A stretch of DNA of 64,000 bases. Origin: Ilyomonas sp965219515. GTDB lineage: Bacteria; Bacteroidota; Bacteroidia; Chitinophagales; Chitinophagaceae. Under the pieces are notes generated by a model. That model worked only from the letters and a program-made list of their open reading frames with translations. It did not search any database and was not told where the DNA came from. The translations under genes were made by a program, and so were the position numbers. The stretch covers positions 2,170,001 to 2,234,000 of the forward strand of contig OZ244776.1 of the NCBI GenBank assembly GCA_965219515.1, written 5' to 3'. Positions 34,275 to 43,828 of the stretch are shown one piece after another; positions within the stretch are counted from its first letter, which is position 1, and the number at the start of each line of letters is the position of its first letter.

Positions 34275-37200
34275 TTATAATTTTTCGGTTACGGGCTTTT
34301 TGTTGCGATATAACAATCTGATTAATGTCGGCAGCACAATTAACAACAACGGCAGGGCAACCAGAAAGCCGCCGATTACTGCGATGGCAAGCGGCTGATG
34401 AAGCTCGGCACCGGTTCCTATTCCAAGCGCAAGCGGCATTAATGCAATGATGGCGCCCAAAGCTGTCATTAATTTAGGGCGTAGCCGCGTAGAGATGGCG
34501 AAGACAACCGCCTTATCGGCATCGCCGGTTTCATTAAACGATTCGTTGAACTGAAGAAAGGTAAAAATGGCATTCTCTGCAATGATGCCCACAATCATAA
34601 TCAGTCCTGTATAGCTGCCGACATTCAGCGGCGTGTTGGTAAAAAAAAGCGCCAGATAACTGCCCGAAATTCCCAGCACCGCAATAAGTAAAATAATGAG
34701 CGAAGTACCAAAATCTTTAAACATAAACAACAATACGCCGAATACAAGCAGGCTTGACGTAACAAGAATAATCAGCAGTTCCTGAAACGATTGCTGCTGT
34801 TCGGCATAGGCGCCGCCATAAACGATGCTGTAACCCTGCGGCAACGATATTTTGGCGGTAACCTGTTGCTGAATGTCTTTGATGGCGCTGCCCAGATCGC
34901 GGTTATCCAACCGCGCAGAAACCACACCTATATTCTGCATGTCTTCGCGCTCTATCTCCGCATCGCCGGTGTTTACTTTAACGCTGGCAAGCGAACCAAT
35001 GGGTTTTAACTGACCGTTTGGCAAAAAAACGGGCAGCCGGCTAATGTCGTTCAGGCTAAAAGTTCTGTTGCCCGGATACAGCATACGTATATCGCTGAGC
35101 TGTTCTTTATCATACACGCTGCCTACCACATTGCCTTCCAGCGCAGTCTGCAACTGATACTGAAGATTAAGCGGCGTAATGCCATACTGCGCAAGGTTTA
35201 CATTGTTCGGCTCAACGGTTACCGAAGGGCCGGTAAGCGTAATGCCATCGAATACATCGGCAGTTCCGGGCACGTGTTCCACCACATCCGCCACCTGCCT
35301 TGCCAGATTGTGAAGCGTGGTTTCGCTACTTCCGAAAATCTTAATTTCTATCGGCTGTACAGAGGTCATCAGATCGCCCAGCATATCGCCGATTACCTGC
35401 CCGAAATCTACGCGCAGCGCGGGTTGCGAGCTTTCTATCTGCCGGCGTATATCGCTGATGACCTCATCGGTTGAGCGGCTTCTGTTTTTCTTTAACTGAA
35501 TTAAATAATCGCCGTCGTTTGGTTCGGTGATAAAAAAGCCCATCTGCGTTCCTGTTCTTCTTGAATATGCCTGCACTTCGGGCACTTTTACAATCAGCTT
35601 TTCTACCGCCTGCAGCATCCGGTCGGTTTCTGCCAGCGAAGTGCCGGGGGGCGAAGTGTAATCAAGCACAATGCTGCCTTCGTCCATTTCGGGTAAAAAG
35701 CCGGTTTCCAGTTGCGGAAAAATAAAAATGACCGAGGCAATCAGCAAAGCCATAAAAACGAAGCTGATGTAAGAGCGATGAATAAAAAAGCCAACCCATT
35801 TCTGCCGGTGAACGGAATGCGCTTCCTGCTTCTGTTTTGCTGACGCTTTGTTTTTAGACAACAACAGATAAATAACCGGCAGTGCCAGCCACGTTACAAA
35901 AAACGAACAGATTAAAGTAACGATCATTGAGTTGGTCATTACTTTAAAATAGGCGCCTGCCACGCCGGTCATTAATATAAAAGGCAGAAAGATAACGATG
36001 GTACTCAGCGATGAGCTTACCATGGCGGGAAACAAATATTGAATCGCTTTCTGCACCAGCTTCAACGATGGTTCACCGGGGTTTTCTTCGTGCGTACGAT
36101 GAATTTGTTCTACCACCACAATGGCATCATCTATTATCAAACCAATGGCAGCCGCAATGGCGCCAAGCGTCATAATATTCAGCGTTTGCCCGGTGGCATA
36201 CAACACAATCAGTGTAAGAAACAAGGTAACCGGAATGGTAATTAATATTACGCTGCTGGCTTTTAACGACCGCAAAAATATAACGGCCACCACGAGGGCA
36301 AGCGCCAGCCCGATCCACAAGCTGTCGGTTACGCTTTTTACCGCGTCGTTTACAAAATCGGCCTGCACATAATAAGGCTTGATGGTTACATCTTTTGGCA
36401 ATATTTTTTTCAGATTCGCCACCTCAGCTTTCATTTGTTTTGACAGATCAATGAGGTTGGCATTGGGTTGTTTAATAACGGCAAGCAACAAACCCTGCCG
36501 GCCGTTGGCGTTGATTTTTACATACTCTTTTGCTTCTTTTATCTGCACATCAGCTATGTCTTTCAGTAAAACAATGCGCTTGCCATTGTTGCTGATTACC
36601 AGATTCTGCAATTGCGCAAGCGAACTTACCGATGCATCGGTAATGGTTAAATACATCAACCGGTAATCATTCAGATAGCCGTTCGATTGTATAAAATTAT
36701 TCTGGCTCAGCGAAGTATTGACGGCATCAGGCGTAATGCCGAGCGTATTCATTTTTTGCTGATTGAGCAGCAATTCGTATTCTTTGGTTTTACCGCCGAT
36801 GACGCGCACATCAGCCACGCCCTGCACACGGGATAAATAAGGACGGATGGTATATAAAGCCAGCAGCTTCATGTCTATCGGTGTGCGGCTGTGCGTTTCC
36901 AGCGAATAGCCGATGACCGGCAGAATGGCAGGATTCATTCGTTCGACGGTAATGTTGATACCGGCAGGCAGGGTATTTCTAACTTCGCTGATTTTCGATT
37001 CAATGCGCTGCTGTGCCAGGTTTACATCCGCATCCCAGTTTAAAAAAGCCGACAGCTCGCAACTGCCGCGGCTGGTGGTGCTGCGGATGGTTTGCAAATC
37101 GGGTATTTGCTTGATGACAGCTTCCATCGGGCGCGTTACTGTAATCATCATTTTGTTTACCGGCTGCTGACCGGCATCGGCGATGATTTTTATTTTGGGA

Positions 37201-37319
37201 AATGTAATTTCGGGAAACAATGCCGTTTGCATTTTACTATATGCAAATGCGCCTCCCAAAAGAATGATAACGATCAGTACCGTTACCGGATTTTTATAGG
37301 TGATAAAGAAATTGCGCAT
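34275..37319 (-). CDS. RND efflux transporter inner-membrane subunit
   Basis: A 1014-residue RND pump of the AcrB/CusA group. The TM4 proton-relay pair is present (GLIIDDAIVVVEQI). ETGFLPEMDEGSIVLDYTSPPGTSLAETDRML resembles the heavy-metal CzcA/CusA loop after TM7. The two repeated halves each start with a TM and a large periplasmic loop. It is expected to export substrate across the envelope with HlyD and TolC partners encoded just upstream. Substrate is not determined; the CusA-like loop and neighbours point to metals, but a drug-type role is possible. The pump trio is TolC-HlyD-RND. Confidence 0.92.
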   Translation of the reverse strand: MRNFFITYKNPVTVLIVIILLGGAFAYSKMQTALFPEITFPKIKIIADAGQQPVNKMMITVTRPMEAVIKQIPDLQTIRSTTSRGSCELSAFLNWDADVNLAQQRIESKISEVRNTLPAGINITVERMNPAILPVIGYSLETHSRTPIDMKLLALYTIRPYLSRVQGVADVRVIGGKTKEYELLLNQQKMNTLGITPDAVNTSLSQNNFIQSNGYLNDYRLMYLTITDASVSSLAQLQNLVISNNGKRIVLLKDIADVQIKEAKEYVKINANGRQGLLLAVIKQPNANLIDLSKQMKAEVANLKKILPKDVTIKPYYVQADFVNDAVKSVTDSLWIGLALALVVAVIFLRSLKASSVILITIPVTLFLTLIVLYATGQTLNIMTLGAIAAAIGLIIDDAIVVVEQIHRTHEENPGEPSLKLVQKAIQYLFPAMVSSSLSTIVIFLPFILMTGVAGAYFKVMTNSMIVTLICSFFVTWLALPVIYLLLSKNKASAKQKQEAHSVHRQKWVGFFIHRSYISFVFMALLIASVIFIFPQLETGFLPEMDEGSIVLDYTSPPGTSLAETDRMLQAVEKLIVKVPEVQAYSRRTGTQMGFFITEPNDGDYLIQLKKNRSRSTDEVISDIRRQIESSQPALRVDFGQVIGDMLGDLMTSVQPIEIKIFGSSETTLHNLARQVADVVEHVPGTADVFDGITLTGPSVTVEPNNVNLAQYGITPLNLQYQLQTALEGNVVGSVYDKEQLSDIRMLYPGNRTFSLNDISRLPVFLPNGQLKPIGSLASVKVNTGDAEIEREDMQNIGVVSARLDNRDLGSAIKDIQQQVTAKISLPQGYSIVYGGAYAEQQQSFQELLIILVTSSLLVFGVLLFMFKDFGTSLIILLIAVLGISGSYLALFFTNTPLNVGSYTGLIMIVGIIAENAIFTFLQFNESFNETGDADKAVVFAISTRLRPKLMTALGAIIALMPLALGIGTGAELHQPLAIAVIGGFLVALPLLLIVLPTLIRLLYRNKKPVTEKL

Positions 37320-37373
37320 TCATTTGTTTTTATTGTCGGCCAAACACACCAGACAAAACTTTTTTAAAACCTG

Positions 37374-38300
37374 TTATTTTTTCTCAATAATAATATTCGC
37401 CGTATCATTCAGTCCGTAATTTCCCGTCAGAACAATACGATCCGAATCGTTTAAAGGTGGCGATACAATTTCAATATCGCTGTTTGTTTCCAGTCCTTTT
37501 TTTACCGGAATCTTTACCGCCACGCTGTCGCTGACAAGTTTCATTATCCAAAAACTACTTTGCTCTTCGTCGCTTAATACGGCGGCTTTTGGCAAAGACA
37601 TTACGTTCAGTCTTTGCGTTTTTACCAGACTTACTTTGGCAATGAGGTTTTCCGGTATCAGCTTGCCGGTTTTTACCCGAATGATAAACCGTTGCGTTTG
37701 CGTAGCCGAATCGAGCGTTGGCAAAGCCGATTGCACATAACCGCTAAGTTCCGTACTGTCGGGAAGATGCAGTTGCAGTGTTTGATTCAAAGACAGATAA
37801 GGCTTTAACTCATAAGGCAGATCGAGCAAAAAAACAAAGCTGGTTTTATCGGTTATTTCGGCAAGCTGTTCGCCGTCCTGCACGTAATTGCCCGCCGTAT
37901 AAGTAAGCTGCGTAATGTAGCCGCTGCCGGGCGATTTTATTGTTATCACTCCTTCAAAATGAAGCGAGGTGTCAAGATCATTAATCGTGCTGCCAAGCGC
38001 TTCGGCTTCTTTTGTTTTGACGGTAAACAGCGTTTGCCCTTTTTTTACAAACTCGCCAATGCGTATGTTGGCAGACTGCAGATAGCCGTTGGCATTCGAT
38101 TTTACATACGTTTTTAATAAAAAAGATGAAACCGCATTCACCTCCACCGTTTCGCTCATGTTATCGCGTGCGGGATGCGTAATGGTTACCGGTGTTACCG
38201 CATCTTCCGGCGATACATCTTCCCCGCCACCGGCTGTATTGTTGCCGCACGATTGCAAAACCCAGCCTGCCAAAATCAGTATATAAAAAAATTGCCTCAT
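37374..38300 (-). CDS. RND periplasmic adaptor (HlyD/MFP) lipoprotein
   Basis: A 308-residue adaptor protein with lipobox LQSC near residue 18, followed by the barrel-sandwich halves (YLQSANIRIGEFVKKGQTLFTVKT and GVITIKSPGSGYITQLTYTAGNYVQDGEQLAEI) and a beta-barrel plus membrane-proximal domain. There is no long alpha-hairpin, so it is a short adaptor. ATG 38300 overlaps the TolC stop by 4 bp (ATGA), favouring this over ATG 38312. Middle gene of a TolC-HlyD-RND operon. Confidence 0.9.
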   Translation of the reverse strand: MRQFFYILILAGWVLQSCGNNTAGGGEDVSPEDAVTPVTITHPARDNMSETVEVNAVSSFLLKTYVKSNANGYLQSANIRIGEFVKKGQTLFTVKTKEAEALGSTINDLDTSLHFEGVITIKSPGSGYITQLTYTAGNYVQDGEQLAEITDKTSFVFLLDLPYELKPYLSLNQTLQLHLPDSTELSGYVQSALPTLDSATQTQRFIIRVKTGKLIPENLIAKVSLVKTQRLNVMSLPKAAVLSDEEQSSFWIMKLVSDSVAVKIPVKKGLETNSDIEIVSPPLNDSDRIVLTGNYGLNDTANIIIEKK

Positions 38301-39583
38301 CGTCTGTTCCAATAATTGATTTGGGTAATAATCTGATACTGGCTTACCAGGTTTTGCGTAACCACATTCTGCGCATTCAGGTAATTGTTGATGGCAATTA
38401 CATAATCTGCAATGCGCACATCGCCGGTTGCCAGTAGCTTCCGGTTTGCCAGTATCAGCGTTTTCACGTATTTCAATTGCTCGTTGGTTTCATTAATCAG
38501 TTCTTTGGTAAGATTCAGTTGCTGCGTAAGCTGCGCAATCTGCTGATGGTATTGTGTGGCAAAAAAATCGCGGTAGCCAAGTCTGGTTCGTTCCAATATA
38601 TCAAGCCTTCGGTGCTGTAGTTTTCTTTGTTTGCCATCGTAAATGGGCACGGCAATATTAACTCCGACACTCGCACCGAAATTTTTATACGGCGTATAAA
38701 TTAAGGAAGAAACGTAGCCACCGTCTGCCAGTAAATTCACCTTGGGCTTATAATACAAATCAATCTGTTTGCCTGCATTTTGTAAAATCAAACTGTCTAT
38801 ACTAAACTTCCTGTAAAATATGGAGCCGTTCATTTCAGATAATTGCGCCAATTCGATGCGCGGCGAGTCGAGCGGCGTTAATGTAGTATCAAACAAACCA
38901 CTTAAATAATTAAGCGTAGCAAAATCATTTTTATATTGTATGAGCGATTGCGTAATAACGAGATGCTGCTGCTGCAGCGTTACCAGAAACGTAAGATAAT
39001 CGGTTTGGCGGTAAACGCCTGCCTGCGTAAGCTTTTTTAAAATGGTATCTTCTTTCGATAATAAATTATAAACTTCTCCGTAAAACGAATACTGCCGCCA
39101 GCTTCCGTAAGCGGCGAGATAAGCGGCAGTTATGGTGCGTTTTAAATCCTGTTCGGTTATGGCGCCCGCAATCTGCAGCGAATCGTTGAGAAGCTCAATG
39201 CCATTGAATTGTATGCGCAGGTTTCTTTTGCTGACCAAAAGCTTTGATGCGCTGATTTGCTCATTAAAATTGCGCAGATTGGTAATTATTTCATCATAAC
39301 CGTACCCTTTTATGGTGGGCGCATAATAATTTGTGCTGATGCCGTTTACCTGCGGCTGATAACCTGCAATGATGCGCAGGCTGTCTATCCGGTTAAGTAT
39401 AATATTGTTACTATTTTCTTTTAAAAGAGGACTTTTTTGTATGGCAATGTTTATAAAATAATCAAGCGATTGTGTTTGTGCGCAAAGCTGTTGCGTTGGT
39501 AAAAAGCAGGCTGATAAAAGCCCTGAAATGAGGCAGATTGCCCGAAGATTGAAAAACAAATTCGTTTTGCTTCTATTCATCAT
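38297..39583 (-). CDS. TolC-family outer-membrane efflux protein
   Basis: A 428-residue OEP protein. It has a signal peptide (N-terminal Arg/Lys then hydrophobic, cleavage near LCAQ) and two repeats of long helical and strand segments (SLDYFINIAIQKSPLLKENS and the GASVGVNIAVPIYDGKQRKLQHRRLDILER landmark). It forms the trimeric exit duct for the pump. It is first in the TolC-HlyD-RND operon and overlaps the adaptor gene by 4 bp. Confidence 0.92.
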   Translation of the reverse strand: MMNRSKTNLFFNLRAICLISGLLSACFLPTQQLCAQTQSLDYFINIAIQKSPLLKENSNNIILNRIDSLRIIAGYQPQVNGISTNYYAPTIKGYGYDEIITNLRNFNEQISASKLLVSKRNLRIQFNGIELLNDSLQIAGAITEQDLKRTITAAYLAAYGSWRQYSFYGEVYNLLSKEDTILKKLTQAGVYRQTDYLTFLVTLQQQHLVITQSLIQYKNDFATLNYLSGLFDTTLTPLDSPRIELAQLSEMNGSIFYRKFSIDSLILQNAGKQIDLYYKPKVNLLADGGYVSSLIYTPYKNFGASVGVNIAVPIYDGKQRKLQHRRLDILERTRLGYRDFFATQYHQQIAQLTQQLNLTKELINETNEQLKYVKTLILANRKLLATGDVRIADYVIAINNYLNAQNVVTQNLVSQYQIITQINYWNRR

Positions 39584-39776
39584 AAATATAATGCCGGGTA
39601 AATGTCTGCTGCTTGTTTGTAAACAAAAAAAGAAAATAATTCTGTGTCAAAGCTGAAGATAATAATTGAAAACCGGTTTTTAAAAAGCAACGGCCTGTTG
39701 CAAGTGATAATCCGCCGGCATCAAAACTTCAGAATCCAAACAGAATGCTTCTTTATTGTTGCATTTTTATTCTGCT

Positions 39777-40568
39777 ATGAAAGCTTTTCTCAGTTTTTTA
39801 TTTCTTTTTGTAAAGCTCTCAACCTACGCCTTACCTGCTAAAGATACGGTAAGCCCGATTGCAGATACAGACACAGCAATAACGAAACCATCTGCAGATC
39901 ACACGTTACAAACCATCGCCTTAGCTACAGGTTACGCAGGTTTTACTTTTGTTACCTATCGTTTTTTTGACGACGATATACAGCATTTTGCGCAGGCGAA
40001 TCAAAATCATGTGTTGTCTTCTTTTGCACGCACCATTGAATATGCAGGCTTAGGATCATCCAGCATTATTATTACAACGGCAACGGCTGTTACATCAATC
40101 ATCACAAAAGATAAGCAACTGCAAAAAACCGCCATTTTATTAGCAGGCGGGCATGTGATAAACGATCTGATAACGAATGAAATCAAGATTACCTTTCAGC
40201 GGCATCGCCCCAATACCGGCGATGCGGACCATACATTTGACTGGCGTGGCGGACCCAAAAAAAATACTTCCTTTATATCGTCGCATACATCCAATGCTTT
40301 TGCTACGGCTACCGCTTTCGCCACCGTTTATAAAAATTCCGACTGGGTGCCGCCGGTGGCTTATTCTGCTGCCGCCCTCATTGGTTTGTGCCGCATTTAC
40401 AACAATGCGCATTGGGCTTCCGATGTGCTTGGCGGCGCTGCCATTGGCTTTGCAAGCGTAAAAGCCGTGAACGGTTTGTACACGATTGCAGCAAAGAAAA
40501 TTTCTTTTCTTCCGCAGGTTAATAACGGGCATTACAGTGCAATCATGATTTGCTTTTTGGGTAAATAA
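39777..40568 (+). CDS. PAP2-superfamily phosphatase (second copy)
   Basis: A 263-residue exported PAP2 protein, divergent from TolC. The PAP2 motifs are FQRHRPNTGDADHTFDW, SSHTS in place of SGHT, and RIYNNAHWASDVLGGAA. The first catalytic motif is KITFQRHRP and the second has a Ser substituted for Gly, which could weaken activity. The signal peptide is MKAFLSFLFLFVKLSTYA. It shares the SDV(L)GGA type ending with the PAP2 protein at 33035 and may be its paralogue. The start at ATG 39777 is chosen over a TTG at 39756. Confidence 0.88.
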   Translation: MKAFLSFLFLFVKLSTYALPAKDTVSPIADTDTAITKPSADHTLQTIALATGYAGFTFVTYRFFDDDIQHFAQANQNHVLSSFARTIEYAGLGSSSIIITTATAVTSIITKDKQLQKTAILLAGGHVINDLITNEIKITFQRHRPNTGDADHTFDWRGGPKKNTSFISSHTSNAFATATAFATVYKNSDWVPPVAYSAAALIGLCRIYNNAHWASDVLGGAAIGFASVKAVNGLYTIAAKKISFLPQVNNGHYSAIMICFLGK

Positions 40569-40599
40569 AATGAGTTTTCTGATGAAAGCAAACATTCTT

Positions 40600-41862
40600 T
40601 TAATGCCAGCCGATGATAAATGAATGTGTATCGGGAAGATCGAAATGATAGTGATATGCGTATCCCGAAACATCACAGATTTGCTTTACAATAGACAAGC
40701 CCAATCCATGACTTCCGGCAACCGCATCGCCTTTATAAAACCGGTTGAAGATTATGCGTTCGTTTAACTCCGTTGCCTTGCCGCTATTGGTGATGCGCAA
40801 TTGCGAAGACTGAAGCCCGATTCTGATAAAGCCATTTGCATAATTGTGCTTAGTGGCATTGCTGAGAAGATTATTGAGTAAAATATCAATCAGTTGTGCG
40901 TTTGCATTTATATAACATGTTGTTGTTTTTGTTTCAACGACAATGTGTTTCGCATTCCATTGTTCGCAAAACTGACTTTGTTTTTGCCTGATTAAATCTG
41001 CCATATCGAGCGTCGTTTTTTCAGCAAATTGCCGGTTCTCAATTTTAGCCAGCAACAGCAGCGACTGGTTTAATTTTTTAAAGCTTGTAATAGCTTCGAA
41101 AGCGCCCTGCAATGTCTGGCTTTGCTGTTCGGTCAGGTCTTCGTTTTGAATCAATAAATCTAATTTGGAGCGAATGACAGCCAGCGGCGTTTGCATTTCA
41201 TGAGCTGCGTTTTCCGTAAACTCTTTCAATGCAAGATAATCCTGCTTCGCTTTGCTGATAGTTTGCGCAAGCGTTGCATTCAGCAGCTTAAATTCATCTA
41301 TATGGCTGTCTGCAAGTATGATGGATTCTGTGTTTGCAAGCTGAAACGTTTCGATGTTTTGCAGCGTTGTATAAAACGGCTGCCACAATTTTTGCAGCAC
41401 CAGCCGGTTGATAAAAAAAGAAGTTGTCAGAATAAGAACAATGGTAACAACAGTAATCAGAATGATAGATTGTATCAGATCATCGGTGTCTTCGAGTGAT
41501 TTGCTAACCGTTACCAGATATTGCTTTCTGTTAACCGTTGCGCCAAATATAATTACCCTTTCCAGTTCCGTTTCTTTATCAGACGGATCATACATTTTTT
41601 TTGTAACGATCTTGCTTTTTTGCGCAGGCAAACGGTTTACCAACTGATACGTGGTGTATTGATCGTGCACTTCAATAATGGAAGGCAACACGCCGTATTT
41701 GCCGGCATAAGAAAGTATCTCGTTTCTTTCAATCTTCAAATCGTCATCAATGCGGCTGATGACAATATAGCGGATCAAAAAAGAAAAGGCAATGCTTGCC
41801 AGCAGAAAGATAACGACCGTTGACAACAGATTGATGCGATTGTATTTGGTGAACAGCTTCAT
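40600..41862 (-). CDS. Sensor histidine kinase
   Basis: A 420-residue HK. N-terminal TM helix, a short periplasmic sensor domain (about 35-135), a second TM helix at about 140-160 (SIILITVVTIVLILTTSFFI), then HisKA with FTENAAHEMQTPLAVIRSKL and a HATPase with LLNNLLSNATKHN and GSHGLGLSIV. ATG 41862 is the start. The gene is 13 bp downstream of the response regulator stop and belongs to one operon with it. Its periplasmic domain is small, so ligand detection may be envelope stress or metals. It probably controls the nearby RND operon. Confidence 0.92.
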   Translation of the reverse strand: MKLFTKYNRINLLSTVVIFLLASIAFSFLIRYIVISRIDDDLKIERNEILSYAGKYGVLPSIIEVHDQYTTYQLVNRLPAQKSKIVTKKMYDPSDKETELERVIIFGATVNRKQYLVTVSKSLEDTDDLIQSIILITVVTIVLILTTSFFINRLVLQKLWQPFYTTLQNIETFQLANTESIILADSHIDEFKLLNATLAQTISKAKQDYLALKEFTENAAHEMQTPLAVIRSKLDLLIQNEDLTEQQSQTLQGAFEAITSFKKLNQSLLLLAKIENRQFAEKTTLDMADLIRQKQSQFCEQWNAKHIVVETKTTTCYINANAQLIDILLNNLLSNATKHNYANGFIRIGLQSSQLRITNSGKATELNERIIFNRFYKGDAVAGSHGLGLSIVKQICDVSGYAYHYHFDLPDTHSFIIGWH

Positions 41863-41875
41863 GATGTGTACTTGT

Positions 41876-42556
41876 TCAGACAGGAATGGTAAGCTTATAA
41901 CCCATGCCATACACCGATTTTATATAATCGGGACAACCGGCTACCAATAGCTTTTTGCGCAAGTTTTTAATGTGGGTGTAAAGAAAATCGTAGTTGTCTG
42001 CCATGTCCATATCATCGCCCGATAAATGTTCTGCAATGGCCGATTTGCTGATGACTTTATTTTTATTGCTAACGAAATAGACAAGCAGATCGTATTCTTT
42101 TTTTGTAAAATCAAGACTTTGCCCAAAGGCATAAATTTGTTTTTCGGAAAGGCGGATTTCCAATTCATCGAACTGAATAATATGACTGCCACCAAATAAT
42201 TTTCGGCGTATGATGGCATCTACACGTGCGCCCAGTTCGGACAAATGAAACGGCTTAACCAGATAGTCGTCCGCGCCGGATTTTAAGCCGAACACCTTAT
42301 CGTCAATTGAATTTTTGGCCGAAATGATGATAACGCCATCTGCTTTTTGATTGGCTTTCAGTTCTTTTAAAATCTCAAGCCCGCTGCCGCCCGGTAAGGT
42401 AATGTCAAGTATAACGCAGGCATAATCGTACAGCGATATTTTTTCTAACGCCTTGTCGAAACCATAAGCCGCTTCACAAACAAATTGCTCGCTGGTTAAG
42501 TAGCTGCAAATGCTGCGCGACAATTCTTTTTCATCTTCAATAACCAATATTTTCAT
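41876..42556 (-). CDS. OmpR-type response regulator
   Basis: A 226-residue regulator. The receiver has acidic residues EDE (7-9), phosphoacceptor D51 (VILDITLPGGSG), and Lys in IISAKNS. The C-terminal winged-helix domain (LEIRLSEKQIYAFGQSLDFTKKEYDLL ... YTHIKNLRKKLL ... IKSVYGMGYKL) fits the PhoB/OmpR family. It is upstream of its kinase and likely regulates the TolC-HlyD-RND operon that lies 2 kb away. The two-component pair is convergent to the PAP2 gene. Confidence 0.93.
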   Translation of the reverse strand: MKILVIEDEKELSRSICSYLTSEQFVCEAAYGFDKALEKISLYDYACVILDITLPGGSGLEILKELKANQKADGVIIISAKNSIDDKVFGLKSGADDYLVKPFHLSELGARVDAIIRRKLFGGSHIIQFDELEIRLSEKQIYAFGQSLDFTKKEYDLLVYFVSNKNKVISKSAIAEHLSGDDMDMADNYDFLYTHIKNLRKKLLVAGCPDYIKSVYGMGYKLTIPV

Positions 42557-42763
42557 TCAAAAAAATATTACCGGCAGCGTTAAAAAAAGTATGATGAAAG
42601 CTTTTTTAAATTTTTACTTTCTGTCATTATACAAATAATAACATCACAACATTACAATGCAGGTACAACGTTTAATAAATCGTCATATTTCGTTTATTCT
42701 TTTTATTTGTTTCATTTAAAAATGCAAACAAACGATTGATTGTATGAGCACCATCAAAGTTGC

Positions 42764-43687
42764 TTATGCCTGTAATATTTTTTCGATGTTGTTATAGCTT
42801 GTTGTAATGCTGGCAAGCGCATCGGCAGGCATATCGTGCTCAACAAAAAAATGCTTCATGCCTGCCGTATTTGCATTAGCAAAAATTCGTTTAAAATCAA
42901 TGATTCCCGTTCCCACAGGCGCAGGACCTTCTTTGTTTTTGTCTAAATCTTTTACATGCCATAACGGAAAGCGGCCGGGGTGTTTGGCAAATAATTCAAC
43001 CGGGTCAACGCCTGCTTTTACTGACCAGCACAAGTCAAGCTCCATCAGCATTTTAGCCGGATCTGTTTCTGCCAGCAGCCTGTCGTAAATTACCTGCCCG
43101 TCAACCTTATTAAACTCTGCATCATGATTGTGATAACAAAACGTAAGCCCTGCTTTTGTCGCCGCTTCCGCCGTTTTGTTCAATGTATCCAACGACTGTG
43201 TTATTTCCTCCGCTGACGACAATGGTATATTGGCGCAAACCAGATATGGCACGCCGCCTTCTGCCACTTCATCTATAATTTGCTGCATATCGTCTCTTAG
43301 GTTTTGCATTTTTGAAGGCAGCGAAAGTGGTTTTCCTTCTTTATCAACCGGCATTTTAGCACCCGGCGGCAGCTTAAAAGGCGCGCCTAACACATGGTGC
43401 GACTGCCATGACAAGCCAAGGTTTGTAAGCATGCCGGCAAACTCTTTTGGCTTCATCCCGTAATAGCCGCCTTTTTTGCTAAAAGCCGATTCAATTTCGG
43501 TATAACCGATGGCGGCAATCTTTTTTAGCGTTCCTTCTACGTCGTTGTCTATTTCATTAAAAAATGTAAATAACTGCAGGCCGACTGCATGACTTTTCTG
43601 CAAACCAAAGGCTTGCGCGCTTGAAAACAGCAGTGTGCCCAATGCGGCTGTGCCGGATACCTTAATAAACTCTCTTCTGTTTTTCAT
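42764..43687 (-). CDS. Sugar phosphate isomerase/epimerase-like TIM barrel, exported
   Basis: A 307-residue AP-endonuclease-2-like TIM barrel. The start at ATG 43687 gives MKNRREFIKVSGTAALG with a twin-Arg-like RREFIK motif, so Tat export is likely. Xylose isomerase-like landmarks are IESAFSKKGGYYG, FCYHNHDAEF, MLMELDLCWSVKAGVDPVELFAKHPGRFPLWHVKD, and the HFFVEHD ending. These ligands coordinate a divalent metal (Glu, Asp, His). It follows the rhamnosidase gene by about 140 bp, on the same strand, suggesting a joint role in deoxysugar catabolism (inference). Confidence 0.85.
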   Translation of the reverse strand: MKNRREFIKVSGTAALGTLLFSSAQAFGLQKSHAVGLQLFTFFNEIDNDVEGTLKKIAAIGYTEIESAFSKKGGYYGMKPKEFAGMLTNLGLSWQSHHVLGAPFKLPPGAKMPVDKEGKPLSLPSKMQNLRDDMQQIIDEVAEGGVPYLVCANIPLSSAEEITQSLDTLNKTAEAATKAGLTFCYHNHDAEFNKVDGQVIYDRLLAETDPAKMLMELDLCWSVKAGVDPVELFAKHPGRFPLWHVKDLDKNKEGPAPVGTGIIDFKRIFANANTAGMKHFFVEHDMPADALASITTSYNNIEKILQA

Positions 43688-43828
43688 ACTGATTGATTTT
43701 GTGTTTATAAATGTTTTTATGTAAATGGAATTTTCAATATCAAAAGATGTCTTTTGCCCTTTTACATTGCTTGCCTGATGAAAAATAAATGGTTGAAAAA
43801 TTATTTTATTTAATAAAGAAAACAATCG

